Notes: generated by a model from the letters alone, not told the origin. 64,000 nt of DNA from Psychrobacter alimentarius (GCF_001606025.1 NZ_CP014945.1:620001-684000); one strand, 5' to 3'. Positions 9,820-20,801 are shown, counted from the first letter of the stretch. Made by a program: numbers and translations.

Positions 9820-12800
9820 CTATAAATTCGGATTTAACCATTTCTCCGCCGTTTTTATATCCCAGTCTTTACGCTCAGCATAGCTCTCTAATTGATCGCG
9901 ACTGATTTTACCAACGTTGAAGTACTCACTATCAGGGTGTGAGTAATAGAAACCGCTGACGGAGGACGCAGGCCACATTGCATAGCTTTCGGTTAAGGTC
10001 GTACCAATTGCCTCTACTGTGCCAAGCCAATCAAACAATTTACCTTTTTCAGTATGCTCAGGGCAAGCAGGGTAGCCGGGTGCAGGACGGATACCGACGT
10101 ATTTTTCTTTAATCATCTCATCATTAGTGAGCGACTCAGTCGGCTGATAGCCCCAATAGTCTTTACGAATCAGCTCATGCAGATGCTCGGCAAAGGCTTC
10201 AGCAAGACGATCAGACAGTGCTTGTACCATAATGGCATTATAGTCATCGCCCGCTGCTTTGTACTTTTCCGCCAATGCTTCTGTGCCAACGATGGAGACG
10301 GTAAAGCCGCCCAAATAATCCGTGTAAGCATCAGACGGTGAGATATAGTCGGCCAAGCTTAGGTTTGCCTTACCACTGGCTTTGTCACTTTGCTGACGTA
10401 AATGCTCAAACTGATGGGTCGGCTGACCATTTTGTTGCGGGTCATTGTCATAGACAGTGATGGTATCCGCGCCAGTACGGCGCGCAGGCATGAGTTTAAA
10501 CACGCCTTTAGCTACGATTGACTTTTCCGCAATCATTTTGTGTAGTAAGTCTTCGGCATTACCAAACAAATCGCGCGCCGCTTCACCAACCACATCATCT
10601 TGCAAGATTTTGGGATACTTGCCCGTTAGACCCCAAGAGATAAAGAAAGGCGTCCAGTCAATATAAGGAAGTAGGTTATTGATGGGGTAATCGTCAAATA
10701 TCACTTGTCCCAACTTATTGGGTACAGGCGGGACGTAGTTTTCCCAGTCATACTTAAAGCCAATCTTGACCGACTCCGCATACGTAATCTTAGCGGCTTT
10801 TGGTTGACGTTTGGCGAGACGCTCACGCACTTTGACATACTCTTCGCGCGTCTCATCGATCAGCGCTTGGCGGTGTTCTTTTGAGAGGAGCTTGGTGACC
10901 ACGCCCACGGAGCGAGAGGCATCCGCCACATAGATGACGCCATCGTTTTGATATTGCGGCTCGACTTTGACCGCTGTATGCGCTTTTGATGTAGTGGCAC
11001 CGCCAATCATCAAGGGGAGATTCATGCCGCGCTCTTGCATTTGCTTGGCGACATAAACCATTTCATCAAGGCTTGGAGTAATCAAACCAGACAGACCGAT
11101 GATGTCTACTTTCTCTTTAATAGCAGTATCAAGTATGGTTTCGCAAGGCACCATCACGCCCAGATCGACGATGTCATAGCCGTTACAGCCGAGTACCACA
11201 CCGACGATGTTTTTGCCGATATCATGGACGTCACCTTTAACGGTTGCCATGAGGATTTTACCTTTAACTTCACCTTCGACCTTTTCCGCTTCGATGTACG
11301 GGTTAAGCCACGCGACGGACTGTTTCATCACGCGAGCAGATTTAACGACCTGCGGTAAGAACATTTTACCAGCACCAAATAAGTCACCGACGATGTTCAT
11401 ACCATCCATCAATGGCCCTTCGATGACCTCTAGCGGTTTGGGATATTTCTCCCACGCTTCTTTGGTATCGGCTTCAATAAAGGTCGTGATGCCTTTAACC
11501 AGCGCATGAGCAATACGCTCTTCTACGGTTCCTTCACGCCAGCTCATATCGACGGTGCTGTCTTTTTTCTTACCGCCGTCTTGATAGTTTTCAGCGGCGC
11601 TCATGAGTCGCTCGGTGGCATCTTGTCCCGTTTCGCCTTGATTGCGGTTGAGCATCACATCTTCGATGGCATTACGCGCCTCAAGGGGGATGTCGTCGTA
11701 CAATTCAAGCATGGAAGGGTTGACGATACCCATCGTTAGACCGTTCTTGATGGCATGGAACAAAAACACAGAGTTGATTGCTTCACGAATCGGGTTACCA
11801 CGGAAACTGAATGAAACGTTTGAGACACCGCCTGATACCATCGCATTTGGTAGGTTTTCAGTGATCCAGCGTGTGGCATTGATGAAATCCGCGCCGTAGT
11901 TGTTGTGCTCAGGAATACCCGTTGCGACCGCAAAGATATTTGGGTCAAAGATAATGTCTTCGGACGGGAAGCCCACTTCGTTGACCAAAACATCGTAGCT
12001 GCGCTGGCAAATCTGAATTTTACGCTCGTACGTATCGGCCTGACCGTCTTCATCGAAGGCCATTACGATGACGGCAGCGCCATAACGCATACATAACTTG
12101 GCACGCTCGACGAACTCAGCATGACCTTCTTTTAAAGAAATGGAGTTGACGACAGATTTGCCCTGCGTACGTTTTAGCCCTTCTTCAATGATGTCCCATT
12201 TCGACGAGTCAATCATCAATGGTACGCGGCTGATATCAGGCTCACCAGACACCAAGTTGACAAAATGTATCATCGCTTGCTTGGAGTCCAGCATGCCTTC
12301 GTCCATATTGATATCGACGATTTGCGCACCGCCCTCGACCTGATCGCGCGCGACATCGAGTGCCTCGGTATAGGCTTCGGTTTTAATCAAGCGCAAGAAC
12401 TTTTTAGAGCCTGTGACGTTGGTACGCTCACCGACGTTGACAAACAAACTCTCAGGCGTGATGGTAAAAGGTTCAAGTCCAGATAAGCGGCAGGCGGGCG
12501 GTATTTCAGGAATAACACGCGGCGCATAGTTTGCCACCATCTTGGCGATTTGGCGGATGTGCTCAGGTGTTGTACCACAGCAGCCGCCCACGATATTTAG
12601 AATACCCGCTTTGGCAAAGCCTTCGAGTAGGGCAGCCGTTTCTTCGGCCGTCTCGTCATATTCTCCAAACTCATTGGGCAGCCCCGCGTTTGGATGCGCA
12701 GACACATAGGTATTGGCAATATTTGATAGGGTCTGAATATGCGGACGAAGTGCATCCGCACCAAGCGCACAGTTAAAGCCAACGGATAAAGGCTTGGCAT

Positions 12801-13638
12801 GGCGAATCGAGTTATAAAACGCTTCCGCTGTTTGACCAGATAGTGTCCGGCCTGAAGCATCAGTAATCGTCCCTGAAATCATAATCGGTAATTCAAAACC
12901 AATATCTTCAAACACGCCTGTCACCGCAAATATTGCGGCTTTGGCATTTAGCGTATCAAAGATCGTCTCAATCAAGATCAGATCGACACCGCCTTCCATC
13001 AATGCCAATGTGGCTTCACGATAATTGAGCACCAATTCATCAAAGGTAATATTGCGAAACGCAGGATCATTGACATCAGGCGAGAGTGAACACGTCCGTG
13101 ACGTGGGGCCAATGACCCCAGCGACAAAACGTGGCTTTTCAGGCGTTTTAGCAGTGAATTCATCGGCTGCCGCGCGCGCAAGCTTGGCTGCTGCTTTATT
13201 CAGCTCGGGCACCAAGTATTCCATGTCATAGTCAGCCATTGACAGACGCGTACCGTTGAAGCTATTGGTCTCGATAATGTCTGCGCCCGCTGCCAAATGA
13301 TCCATATGAATCTCTTTGATCATATGTGGCTGCGTGAGCACCAATAAATCGTTATTGCCTCTCACATCTTGACTGATATCTGCAAAGCGCTCACCACGAT
13401 AATCAGATTCTTCCAGCTTATAGTTCTGAATGTGCGTACCCATTGCCCCGTCCAACATCAAAATCCTTGATGCCATTTGCGTAGTGATACGGTCACGTAC
13501 AGTCAGTTGTTGCGCTTTATAAGGAAACACAGCAGGCGGCGTTAGAATAAAACCATCCGTAGAGTGTGACGAGCTAGAAGTGGTCTCTGTTTCAGAAGAA
13601 TGTTGCGGGGTCATCGTTTGAGTCGTCATTTGAGTCAT
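9820..13638 (-). CDS. metH: Cobalamin-dependent methionine synthase
   Basis: A 1272-residue protein, about full length for MetH. It transfers methyl from 5-methyltetrahydrofolate to homocysteine through cobalamin, in the cytoplasm. Domains in order: homocysteine-binding barrel (about 50-370) with zinc-cysteine motifs GFNCALGA and GGCCGT; pterin-binding domain (about 395-660, [10 protein letters not shown]); cobalamin cap and B12 domain (about 690-940) with the base-off signature [10 protein letters not shown] containing the lower-ligand His; C-terminal AdoMet reactivation domain (about 960-1272) with the [12 protein letters not shown] substrate-binding motif. The first 35 residues are a Ser/Thr-rich extension. 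No cobalamin riboswitch was seen upstream. Confidence 0.97.
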   Translation of the reverse strand: MTQMTTQTMTPQHSSETETTSSSSHSTDGFILTPPAVFPYKAQQLTVRDRITTQMASRILMLDGAMGTHIQNYKLEESDYRGERFADISQDVRGNNDLLVLTQPHMIKEIHMDHLAAGADIIETNSFNGTRLSMADYDMEYLVPELNKAAAKLARAAADEFTAKTPEKPRFVAGVIGPTSRTCSLSPDVNDPAFRNITFDELVLNYREATLALMEGGVDLILIETIFDTLNAKAAIFAVTGVFEDIGFELPIMISGTITDASGRTLSGQTAEAFYNSIRHAKPLSVGFNCALGADALRPHIQTLSNIANTYVSAHPNAGLPNEFGEYDETAEETAALLEGFAKAGILNIVGGCCGTTPEHIRQIAKMVANYAPRVIPEIPPACRLSGLEPFTITPESLFVNVGERTNVTGSKKFLRLIKTEAYTEALDVARDQVEGGAQIVDINMDEGMLDSKQAMIHFVNLVSGEPDISRVPLMIDSSKWDIIEEGLKRTQGKSVVNSISLKEGHAEFVERAKLCMRYGAAVIVMAFDEDGQADTYERKIQICQRSYDVLVNEVGFPSEDIIFDPNIFAVATGIPEHNNYGADFINATRWITENLPNAMVSGGVSNVSFSFRGNPIREAINSVFLFHAIKNGLTMGIVNPSMLELYDDIPLEARNAIEDVMLNRNQGETGQDATERLMSAAENYQDGGKKKDSTVDMSWREGTVEERIAHALVKGITTFIEADTKEAWEKYPKPLEVIEGPLMDGMNIVGDLFGAGKMFLPQVVKSARVMKQSVAWLNPYIEAEKVEGEVKGKILMATVKGDVHDIGKNIVGVVLGCNGYDIVDLGVMVPCETILDTAIKEKVDIIGLSGLITPSLDEMVYVAKQMQERGMNLPLMIGGATTSKAHTAVKVEPQYQNDGVIYVADASRSVGVVTKLLSKEHRQALIDETREEYVKVRERLAKRQPKAAKITYAESVKIGFKYDWENYVPPVPNKLGQVIFDDYPINNLLPYIDWTPFFISWGLTGKYPKILQDDVVGEAARDLFGNAEDLLHKMIAEKSIVAKGVFKLMPARRTGADTITVYDNDPQQNGQPTHQFEHLRQQSDKASGKANLSLADYISPSDAYTDYLGGFTVSIVGTEALAEKYKAAGDDYNAIMVQALSDRLAEAFAEHLHELIRKDYWGYQPTESLTNDEMIKEKYVGIRPAPGYPACPEHTEKGKLFDWLGTVEAIGTTLTESYAMWPASSVSGFYYSHPDSEYFNVGKISRDQLESYAERKDWDIKTAEKWLNPNL

Positions 13639-13849
13639 AGGAGCGCTGCTTATATCGTCAATGTTATAAAAGGAAGGAATAACAAACAGAATGCAATTTT
13701 TATAAAAATATTGGGCAAATCCGTATTATTTTAGCATGAAAATCATATGGTAAGCGGAACAGTACTTATTCCTGTTTGGCAGTATAAAAAGTAAAAAAAG
13801 TATTGGTAACAAGAGGCAGTACCACAGGCAATCTTATAAAGAAAAAGCG

Positions 13850-13864
13850 TGAAAATGACTCTCA
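13850..13864. promoter_or_regulatory. Possible Fur-like box between metH and the fasciclin gene
   Basis: A 15-bp stretch (TGAAAATGACTCTCA) matches the 7-1-7 Fur consensus at 11 of 14 defined positions. It lies about 210 bp upstream of metH and overlaps the start of a 37-codon frame. One weak match in AT-rich DNA can be chance. The rest of 13639-14185 shows only AT-rich sequence. Confidence 0.25.
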
Positions 13865-13968
13865 TTTCGATTAAAGATTACATAACGTGTAGCTCTTGTA
13901 AATCAAAGCAAACGCTCTCTTATGAAAGACAGACGCAACTTACACCACAACTACAAAAAGTAGCGTAA
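13855..13968 (+). CDS. Possible 37-residue CxxC mini-protein
   Basis: An ATG frame of 37 codons containing YITCSSCKSKQTLSY, a CxxC that could be half a zinc ribbon. It lies in the 547-bp gap between divergent metH and the fasciclin gene. The ribosome-binding site is poor (an A-rich GAAAAAGCG) and no family is recognised. It may equally be noise. Confidence 0.2.
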   Translation: MTLISIKDYITCSSCKSKQTLSYERQTQLTPQLQKVA

Positions 13969-14185
13969 ATTCGAGTTTATAAATATTTTTTATATGTTAA
14001 TTTAATTTCAGAAGGATTTGTTTTTCGTAAGCAATACTTACTAGTAAATGTGCATGATTTCATTGACTTAATGTTAATATTTATCATGAATGTTTGCTTA
14101 GTGGTTAGCATTACGAAAAGAAGATCTGATCTGTAAGACAATAATTTTGTGGTTAACAAATAATTGAATCATTAAGGAAAATGTT

Positions 14186-14740
14186 ATGAAACTTACTAAA
14201 ATCGCTACTCTTGGTACTTTGGCACTCTCAATTGCAGGCCTAAGCGCTTGTAACAACATGATGCCAAACAAAAGCGCTGATATGAAACCGCCAATGCACA
14301 GCCAATCTATGGCAAAAATGAACGTCGTACAAGTTGCTCAAAGTAATCCTGATTTTTCAGTACTAGTAGAAGCCATTCAGGCCGCTGGTCTAACAGGTGC
14401 TCTAGCCAATCCAAACGCTCATTACACAGTGTTCGCGCCGACCAATGAAGCCTTTATGCAAGCGTTAAAAGAAACAGGTATGACCAAAGCACAGTTATTC
14501 GCAAACAAACCATTATTGACCAAAATCTTGGGCTACCATGTAATCAGTGGCGATATGGCAATGTATAAGAAAGACGTGAAGCCAGGTAACGTCATGACAT
14601 TGAGCAAAGACACGTTGATGGTGACCAATCAAGGTAAGCTGATGGATGAGATGGGTCGTACGACCAATATTGTTAAGACGGACATCCCTGCCAACAACGG
14701 TGTGATTCACGTGATTGACAGAGTATTAATGCCTAAATGA
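14186..14740 (+). CDS. Fasciclin-domain lipoprotein (184 aa)
   Basis: A signal peptide with lipobox LSAC (Cys near residue 22) is followed by a short Met/Lys/Pro-rich linker and one fasciclin (FAS1) domain at about 47-184. The domain shows YTVFAPTNEAF, ILGYHVISG and the closing GVIHVIDRVLMPK. FAS1 domains are adhesion or surface-binding modules; bacterial ones are usually secreted or lipid-anchored. An AAGGAAAA ribosome-binding site fixes the start. A second FAS1 lipoprotein follows about 650 bp downstream, each gene with its own promoter space. Confidence 0.9.
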   Translation: MKLTKIATLGTLALSIAGLSACNNMMPNKSADMKPPMHSQSMAKMNVVQVAQSNPDFSVLVEAIQAAGLTGALANPNAHYTVFAPTNEAFMQALKETGMTKAQLFANKPLLTKILGYHVISGDMAMYKKDVKPGNVMTLSKDTLMVTNQGKLMDEMGRTTNIVKTDIPANNGVIHVIDRVLMPK

Positions 14741-14951
14741 TAAGTAGGGCACAAATAAGTAGTGTCTGAACAAGCATCGCTTAATGTACGTTATATGTCC
14801 TTTCTATAAGATGAAGCTGGTATCAATACTAGCTTTCATCACTCATAAATTTACTAACTATTTAATCAGAAGATAGGTGTCGTTTTAGATATCATCTAAA
14901 GTTCTCTTAAAAAGCTCTCCTAAATAGTTACTACTATTGATTCACTCTAAT

Positions 14952-14980
14952 AAAACTTCAGACCATAGGCGTGAAGTTTT
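14952..14980 (+). terminator. Hairpin downstream of the first fasciclin gene
   Basis: AAAACTTCA (14952-14960) pairs exactly with TGAAGTTTT (14972-14980) around an 11-nt loop; the right arm ends in T. It is a modest terminator 210 bp after the stop codon. Confidence 0.45.
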
Positions 14981-15099
14981 TAACATCTTTATCGGACTTA
15001 ACGCTTTTTTTGACTCAAGTCTATAGAAAAGAAAATCTGATGACCGATTCCTCTTATATGTGTAACCGTATGCTCTGTTGTAACAAGGCGAGAAGGCGA

Positions 15100-15213
15100 A
15101 TGAGTCATCTAGGAAATAGCTCCTTTACTATTATATTAGCTATTATTCAAATAATTCCTTGTTTTGTACACGTGATTGATACAGTCTCGCTACCTAAGTA
15201 TGCAGCAATTTAA
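15100..15213 (+). pseudogene. Possible relic of a third fasciclin domain
   Basis: The last part of an open frame ending at 15213 reads FVHVIDTVSLPK, matching the closing motif of the neighbouring fasciclin proteins (VIHVIDRVLMPK and VVHTIDAVLMPE). The DNA around 15169 also resembles the end of the first fasciclin gene. Nothing upstream in this frame looks like the rest of the domain, so this is probably the tail of a decayed tandem copy. The remainder of 14741-15391 holds no other gene. Confidence 0.35.
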
Positions 15214-15391
15214 AATGAATCAGTTAGAATCATAGTCATTGGAATAACAGTATCGATGTCCTCGAACTGTGTGACAGGTTTTACTTGCTATGCACAAGTC
15301 CATAAGTCATCTGCTGTTATATGCACATATTGAGCAGAATGGTTTGTTTAACAAACGATTTAACCCATTATTTATTTATAAGGAAATACCT

Positions 15392-16015
15392 ATGTTAAAG
15401 AAGAATTTATTATCGATCGCAGTTGTTACAGCCGCTATGTCACTGGCCGCTTGTAATGATAAAGAAGCCGCTACTGATCCTGTAGAAGCTGATACGACTA
15501 CTGAAGAAGTAGTAGCAGAGCCAGCGGTAGGAACGGCGCCAGAAGCTGAAGCAGAGCCGATGGCTGATCCAATGGCAGAAACGGATGGCATGGCAACACA
15601 GACCATCGCTGAAGTAGCAGCTGGTAATGAAAATTTAACCATCTTGACAGCAGCGCTTAAAGCCGCTGGTCTTGATACTATGCTAATGGAAGATACCAAA
15701 TACACTGTATTTGCACCAACTGACGACGCTTTTGCGCCAGTACTAGAGAAGTTAGGTGTGACTAAAGAAGAGTTATTGGCTAACACCGAACTACTGAAAA
15801 AAGTATTGCCTTACCACGTAGTACCGATGGAAGTAAAAGCAGCTGATATCCCTTACGGTACAGACATCGAAACTGCTAATGGTGCAACGATTTCTATCAG
15901 CGATGCTAACGTGATTACTGATGCAACTGGTGGTACAGCAAACATCACAGGTACTGATATCATGGCAACCAATGGTGTTGTACATACTATCGATGCAGTA
16001 TTAATGCCTGAATAA
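15392..16015 (+). CDS. Fasciclin-domain lipoprotein (207 aa)
   Basis: A signal peptide with lipobox LAAC (Cys near residue 21) leads to an acidic Glu/Ala/Thr/Pro linker (about 25-70) and a FAS1 domain (about 70-207) with YTVFAPTDDAF, VLPYHVVPM and the closing GVVHTIDAVLMPE. An upstream in-frame ATG at 15290 would put a hydrophilic leader before the signal peptide. The Met at 15392 follows an AAGGAAA ribosome-binding site and is clearly better. It is a paralogue of the 14186 gene with a longer, more acidic linker. Confidence 0.92.
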   Translation: MLKKNLLSIAVVTAAMSLAACNDKEAATDPVEADTTTEEVVAEPAVGTAPEAEAEPMADPMAETDGMATQTIAEVAAGNENLTILTAALKAAGLDTMLMEDTKYTVFAPTDDAFAPVLEKLGVTKEELLANTELLKKVLPYHVVPMEVKAADIPYGTDIETANGATISISDANVITDATGGTANITGTDIMATNGVVHTIDAVLMPE

Positions 16016-16059
16016 GCTACTGTTGGAAGCCTTTTTTATAAGATATTTCCGTAGTAAAG

Positions 16060-16087
16060 AAGCCTAGCCACTGAGCTAGGCTTTTTT
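16060..16087 (+). terminator. Intrinsic terminator of the second fasciclin gene
   Basis: AAGCCTAGC (16060-16068) pairs with GCTAGGCTT (16075-16083) around CACTGA and runs into six T. A strong rho-independent terminator. Confidence 0.85.
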
Positions 16088-16222
16088 GTGCTCAGGTACT
16101 AACTATTTATAAAAGAGTAATCTATGAAAAGAAGATAGATGGATAGAGAGTCATGTTTTAATATACTTCACCTAACTCTACTTAAGACAAACATGACTCA
16201 TGAATTTTAATTATATAAAAAA

Positions 16223-16249
16223 GCCCGAGACAATCGTCTCGGGCCTTTT
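16223..16249. terminator. Bidirectional terminator before the AGCS symporter
   Basis: GCCCGAGAC (16223-16231) pairs with GTCTCGGGC (16236-16244) around AATC. A T-run follows on the plus strand, and the A-run at 16217-16222 provides one on the minus strand. It ends the minus-strand symporter gene and backs up the fasciclin terminator. Confidence 0.88.
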
Positions 16250-16285
16250 TGTATACTATTTAACTGATAACTATGATAAAGACGA

Positions 16286-17833
16286 CTATCGAATGTCTTT
16301 ACGTAGTGGATCAGCTGCCATTCTTTGTTGCTGTTTTAGATGACGCTCTTCCCAGTAAGGTGCGTTTTTGATACCGAACTTGGCTGGGTCAAAGGTATAT
16401 TCGTCAACCCCAGCTTTAAGTTGTGCTTCGTAGTCTTTCAGCATGGTTAGGGTTGGACGAGCCACAAAGAAGATGACCAAAATACCCACAATGTTTAACC
16501 AAGCCATGAGGCCGACACCGATATCACCAATCGCCCAGATGTAACCAGCTGAGTTTAGGGCACCGTAAGCCACCATCACCATGATTAAGATTTTAACTAA
16601 GAATAAACCTGTCTTATTGGCACCGCGCCCAAGAAAGCGTGTCAAGTAAGCCACGTTGACTTCAGCGATGTAGTAGTAAGCCAAAATTGTCGTAAAGGCA
16701 AAGAAGAATACAGCAACTGCAATAAAGACATTACCAGTAGTACCGTATACTGATTCCATTGCCATTTGCGTAAAGGCAGGGGCGTTAATTTCAGTAGTAG
16801 CTGCAACGTTCTGTACGATGAATTGACCATCTGGTAATGTACCTTGAATGTTGTACATGCCAGTAGACAAAATCATGAATGCAGTTGCAGAACAAACCAG
16901 TAGTGTATCAACATATACTGAGAATGCTTGTACTAAACCCTGTTGTGATGGATGCTTTACTTCAGCAGCGGCTGCTGCATGAGGACCAGTACCTTGACCT
17001 GCTTCGTTAGAGTAAATACCACGTTTGACACCCCAACCGATTGCAGCACCAAAACCTGCTTGTGCCGTGAATGCATCGCTGATGATCAAACCAAATACAT
17101 CTGGAATCAAGCTGAAGTTACTGAACATGATGATTAAAGCTAAGGCAATATAACCGACTGCCATAAATGGAACAGCAAATTCAGTGAAGGTTGCAATACG
17201 TTTGATACCACCGAAGATGATGATACCTAGTACGACTAAGATGATGGCTAAGCCCACCAAACGCATAGAGCCGACTTCTAGGCCTGCCACGTTCATGACA
17301 GTACCTTCACCCATAAGTTGCGTGAAAGCACTGAGAACACCGTTTGCCTGTACACCAGGTAAGAACATACCACAAGCTAAGATAGAAGCGATTGCGAAGA
17401 GGATGCCGTACCATTTTTGACCAAGGGCACGCTCAAAGTAGTAAGCTGGACCACCGCGATATTCGCCAGTGATGACGTCTCTTTCTTTATAAATCTGTGC
17501 GAGTGTTGATTCAACATAAGCAGTAGATGCCCCTAAGAAGGCAACAACCCACATCCAAAATACTGCACCTGGACCACCGAAGCCGATAGCAGCTGCTACC
17601 CCAGCGATGTTACCCATACCCACACGCCCAGCTAATGCTACGGCTAGTGCTTGGAATGAAGAAATACCATCTGCACTGGATTTACCAGTAAATAGTAGCT
17701 TGATCATTTCACCGAATAGACGTACTTGTACGAAGCGCGTCATAATGGAATAAAACAAGCCTGCGCCTAAACACAGATAGATCAGCGCGGGGCTCCAGAT
17801 AATTCCGTTTACTAAGTTAACTAAACCTTCCAT
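16286..17833 (-). CDS. Alanine/glycine:cation symporter (AGCS family)
   Basis: A 515-residue integral membrane protein with about eleven hydrophobic segments. The AGCS signature is present (ISSFQALAVALAGRVGMGNI followed by AGVAAAIGFGGPGAVFWMW), as is SNEAGQGTGPHAAAAAEV. The family imports small neutral amino acids (Ala, Gly, sometimes Gln) with sodium across the inner membrane. Length and motifs are full. Monocistronic, ended by the hairpin at 16223-16249. Substrate choice cannot be read from sequence. Confidence 0.95.
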   Translation of the reverse strand: MEGLVNLVNGIIWSPALIYLCLGAGLFYSIMTRFVQVRLFGEMIKLLFTGKSSADGISSFQALAVALAGRVGMGNIAGVAAAIGFGGPGAVFWMWVVAFLGASTAYVESTLAQIYKERDVITGEYRGGPAYYFERALGQKWYGILFAIASILACGMFLPGVQANGVLSAFTQLMGEGTVMNVAGLEVGSMRLVGLAIILVVLGIIIFGGIKRIATFTEFAVPFMAVGYIALALIIMFSNFSLIPDVFGLIISDAFTAQAGFGAAIGWGVKRGIYSNEAGQGTGPHAAAAAEVKHPSQQGLVQAFSVYVDTLLVCSATAFMILSTGMYNIQGTLPDGQFIVQNVAATTEINAPAFTQMAMESVYGTTGNVFIAVAVFFFAFTTILAYYYIAEVNVAYLTRFLGRGANKTGLFLVKILIMVMVAYGALNSAGYIWAIGDIGVGLMAWLNIVGILVIFFVARPTLTMLKDYEAQLKAGVDEYTFDPAKFGIKNAPYWEERHLKQQQRMAADPLRKDIR

Positions 17834-18854
17834 ATTTATATCCCTAGTACTGTCTCAAAGTGGCTCTGTATGCTCTAGGAGTAAGCTAACTGGTTAACTT
17901 ACTTATTTAAGTTAAGCAGTTAAATTAGCTACATTGACTTATATATAGTTAAGTCTCATACGTGTTTAGCCAATAAGAATGGACTGTAGTTGTCCGTATT
18001 TATCCACTTGGCTTGCTAGCAACAATACCTATTTGCATAGCACTTATCATTCGTAATATTAGTACCAGCTGCATGTAAAACGCTTTTGCTACATTAATTA
18101 CTCTCGTATCTTATTATGACGTGATGAATAAGATTCGTGATAAGTAGAGCAGCGGATAAAATAGGCGTTTATATAATTGAACACTCATCATCATGAGGGT
18201 GTTCAATTTGCTATGAGCCGTGTCAGCTGGATACATTACTGATAGGGCGTATTGAACGTACTAAAAGATATTTCATGGCTCAATAAGGATTTTATACCTC
18301 AATTACCAACTCTCTAATACGTATCAAAATATAAGTCCACTACCAAATGTATTCAAACCGTACGGCTACGTAACTGCAATTTGCCATATTTTTATCCTAA
18401 TTACTAGAATTTTCTTTATGGAAAGATAGATATATTTGAATTTAGTGAGGTGAATTTGGTCATAAAATATGGGAAGCGTCAGTGTGCTTAGCTTTGCCGA
18501 TTAGTGACTGTATATCCTCATATAACGGTTTCTGATACTTGACTTGTAAAAAAAGTTATATAAAAGCCATAACAGCTTACAATTGGGGTTGTGTTTTGGT
18601 AACGGTCAATTGTAAAACCATTACGATAACGCCATTATTAATGTGATATTCGATAGGCAGTGAGACTTACAGGTACAATTGACACATATTGTTCAGGTTG
18701 TATCTACCTATCGATAGTTTGTCTACAAGAAAGTGCAAGCCTATGACATATAGAGTATATATATGGTCACTAGACTGGCATTAAAAAAATGAAAGAACTA
18801 TTAGAAAACGTGTTACCAGCTATTTGTTATTTATGATTATTAGGAGAAACAACG
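17834..18854. other. 1-kb gap without a recognisable gene
   Basis: No convincing gene lies between the divergent symporter and lemA. An imperfect hairpin with 9-bp outer arms lies at 18176-18207 (ATTGAACAC with GTGTTCAAT). At about 18243 a stretch reads AGGGCGTATTGAA, close to one arm of the long palindrome at 44201-44275. The region is AT-rich and probably holds both promoters plus decayed sequence. Confidence 0.5.
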
Positions 18855-19487
18855 ATGACGCGTAAATCTATTATGAAACCAGTATTGTTAGCAGCATTAT
18901 TGACGACTTCTACTGTCGGTTTGAGCGGCTGTGGGTATAACAATCTTCAAGCGCAAGACGAGCAAGTAACAGCGTCATGGTCAGAAGTGGTTAACCAATA
19001 TCAGCGTCGCTCTGATTTGGTACCAAACTTGGTAAAAGTTGTACAGCAATATGCGACACAAGAGCAAGAGGTGTTCACGCAAGTGGCAGAAGCTCGCTCA
19101 CGGGCTGGCGGTATTACCGTAACGCCTGAAGTACTCAACGATCCAGAAGCAATGGAGCGTTATGCTGCTGCGCAAGAGCAGATGACAGGAGCATTATCGC
19201 GTTTGATGGCTGTATCTGAGCGTTATCCTGAACTAAAATCAGATGCTTTGTTTCAAGATTTACAAGCCCAGCTAGAGGGCACCGAAAACCGTATCGCCGT
19301 CGCACGCAATCGCTATATTCAAGAAGTACAGGGCTACAATACAACGGTTCGCCAATTCCCAACCAACGTGACCGCAAAAGTCTTTGGCATGCAACCTAAG
19401 CCAAACTTTAGTGTCGCTAACGAAGAGGCGATTTCAACCGCGCCAAGTGTCGATTTTAGTGGTGACGATGCTGCGACAGCAGAGTAG
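18855..19487 (+). CDS. lemA: LemA family lipoprotein
   Basis: A 210-residue protein with a signal peptide and lipobox LSGC (Cys near 26), then the LemA helical domain. It begins YNNLQAQDEQVTASWSEV and shows YQRRSDLVPNLVKVVQQYA, the family's most conserved stretch, and later QLEGTENRIAVARNRYI and YNTTVRQFPTN. LemA proteins are membrane-attached helical proteins of uncertain role. They are commonly encoded with TPM-domain (YgcG-like) proteins, as here. An AGGAGA ribosome-binding site fixes the start. First gene of a three-gene operon. Confidence 0.95.
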   Translation: MTRKSIMKPVLLAALLTTSTVGLSGCGYNNLQAQDEQVTASWSEVVNQYQRRSDLVPNLVKVVQQYATQEQEVFTQVAEARSRAGGITVTPEVLNDPEAMERYAAAQEQMTGALSRLMAVSERYPELKSDALFQDLQAQLEGTENRIAVARNRYIQEVQGYNTTVRQFPTNVTAKVFGMQPKPNFSVANEEAISTAPSVDFSGDDAATAE

Positions 19488-19516
19488 GATTAGGGTCAAC
19501 CAAAGCAATACAACAG

Positions 19517-19538
19517 TAGAGCGGTCGTTGCCGCTCTA
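19517..19538 (+). terminator. Hairpin between lemA and the first TPM gene
   Basis: TAGAGCGG (19517-19524) pairs with CCGCTCTA (19531-19538), followed by TTTGTTTG. The weak U-tract suggests partial termination, which could lower expression of the downstream genes relative to lemA. Confidence 0.5.
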
Positions 19539-19634
19539 TTTGTTTGATGACAGGTCAAATGTGTTTTAAAGGTGTTGATGGACGTGGATGCCTATTAATT
19601 TAGTATAGATGTCACTTGAGGTGGTATAGATTAG

Positions 19635-20801
19635 ATGAATAATTCAAAAGCAATCTTATCAACATTATTGTTTACACTCAGCATGACTGGTGCGTCAGTA
19701 CTTTATGCTGCGCCTAATGCCGATGTTGGAACCAGTGTGGCCGCTACCGATAACCCCTCAACGATGCAAGATCGTAGTGTCGAGGATTTGGTTGCTATTG
19801 CCAAGGCAGGTGAGTCCAATGAGGCCATTAACGATGCAGTGCTGGGTAATGATGCCATTAACCCTAATGCAAGTAACAATGATGCGACTGACAGTGAGGT
19901 ATCTACATCAAGCGCCAGTCGACCGGATGTAACATCAAGTGCACCCAGTATCGATTCAGATAAGCTAATACTAAACGAGCCAGTCGTCGATCAGGCCAAT
20001 ATCCTAAACCCACAAGAAAAACAGCGCCTAGAAGCGCAGCTTCGCGGTATCTACCAGCAAGGTTTGGCTCAGGCTGCTGTGGTCATTGTACCTACTACCA
20101 ACGGCACACCCATTTTTGATTATGCGCTTCAAGTAGCCGAAAAATGGCAATTGGGTGATAAAGATATAGACGATGGTTTATTGATGGTCGTGGCTGTTAA
20201 TGACCGTGATATGTATGTTTTAACAGGTTATGGATTAGAGGGTGTGCTACCGGATGCGGCCGTCAATCGTATCATTCGTGAAGACATCACCCCGTTGTTT
20301 AAGCAAAACAACTATGGCGGCGGTATTTTGGCAGGTATAGATGCACTCAAAACTCGCCTGACTGCTGATCCTGAAGTATTAGCTCGTGCTGACGCCCAAG
20401 CCGCTGAACGAAGCACACAACAAAGCTCAGATGAGGTACCAGCACCGATTTTCCTATTTATCATGGCGATGATATTTGGTAGCTTTATTACCAAAATATT
20501 GGGTCGTGTGTTTGGCTCTATCTTGACCGCAGGTGGCTTTTTTGCAGGCTCGTTAGCGCTAGGTGGCGGCTTTTTCATGACGTTAATCATGGCGATATTT
20601 ATATGGATGTTTTTGATTTCGCGAGGCGGTGGTGGTAAAGGCGGCGGTGGTAAAGGGGGGCGTAGAGGCGGCGGCATAATTTTCCTACCTGGTATGGGCG
20701 GTGGCAGTGGTGGCGGCTTTGGCGGTGGTGGTTTCGGTGGCGGCGGCTTCGGCGGTGGTGGCGGTGGCTTTGGCGGCGGCGGTGCTGGCGGTTCTTGGTA
20801 A
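19635..20801 (+). CDS. TPM-domain membrane protein with Gly-rich tail (YgcG-like)
   Basis: A 388-residue protein: signal peptide ending VLYAAPN, Asp/Ser/Asn-rich linker (about 30-115), TPM domain (about 115-250; VVDQANILNPQEKQRLE and DDGLLMVVAVNDRDMYVLTG), hydrophobic segments (about 270-330), and a tail of tandem GGGFGGG repeats ending in W. This architecture is standard for the YgcG/TPM family. The TPM domain has been linked to phosphatase activity in plant TLP18.3 and to photosystem II maintenance; the bacterial role is unknown. A GAGGTGG ribosome-binding site precedes the start. The low-complexity tail is slippage-prone. Confidence 0.92.
   Translation: MNNSKAILSTLLFTLSMTGASVLYAAPNADVGTSVAATDNPSTMQDRSVEDLVAIAKAGESNEAINDAVLGNDAINPNASNNDATDSEVSTSSASRPDVTSSAPSIDSDKLILNEPVVDQANILNPQEKQRLEAQLRGIYQQGLAQAAVVIVPTTNGTPIFDYALQVAEKWQLGDKDIDDGLLMVVAVNDRDMYVLTGYGLEGVLPDAAVNRIIREDITPLFKQNNYGGGILAGIDALKTRLTADPEVLARADAQAAERSTQQSSDEVPAPIFLFIMAMIFGSFITKILGRVFGSILTAGGFFAGSLALGGGFFMTLIMAIFIWMFLISRGGGGKGGGGKGGRRGGGIIFLPGMGGGSGGGFGGGGFGGGGFGGGGGGFGGGGAGGSW

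Noticed and set aside
13639..14185. Cobalamin riboswitch upstream of metH
   Set aside because: I looked for the conserved B12-box and the expected stem pattern and found none. MetH orthologues are also often not riboswitch-controlled.
14971..15213. 80-residue gene between the fasciclin genes
   Set aside because: No ribosome-binding site, no signal peptide and an odd composition; only its tail resembles a fasciclin domain, so it is listed as a relic.
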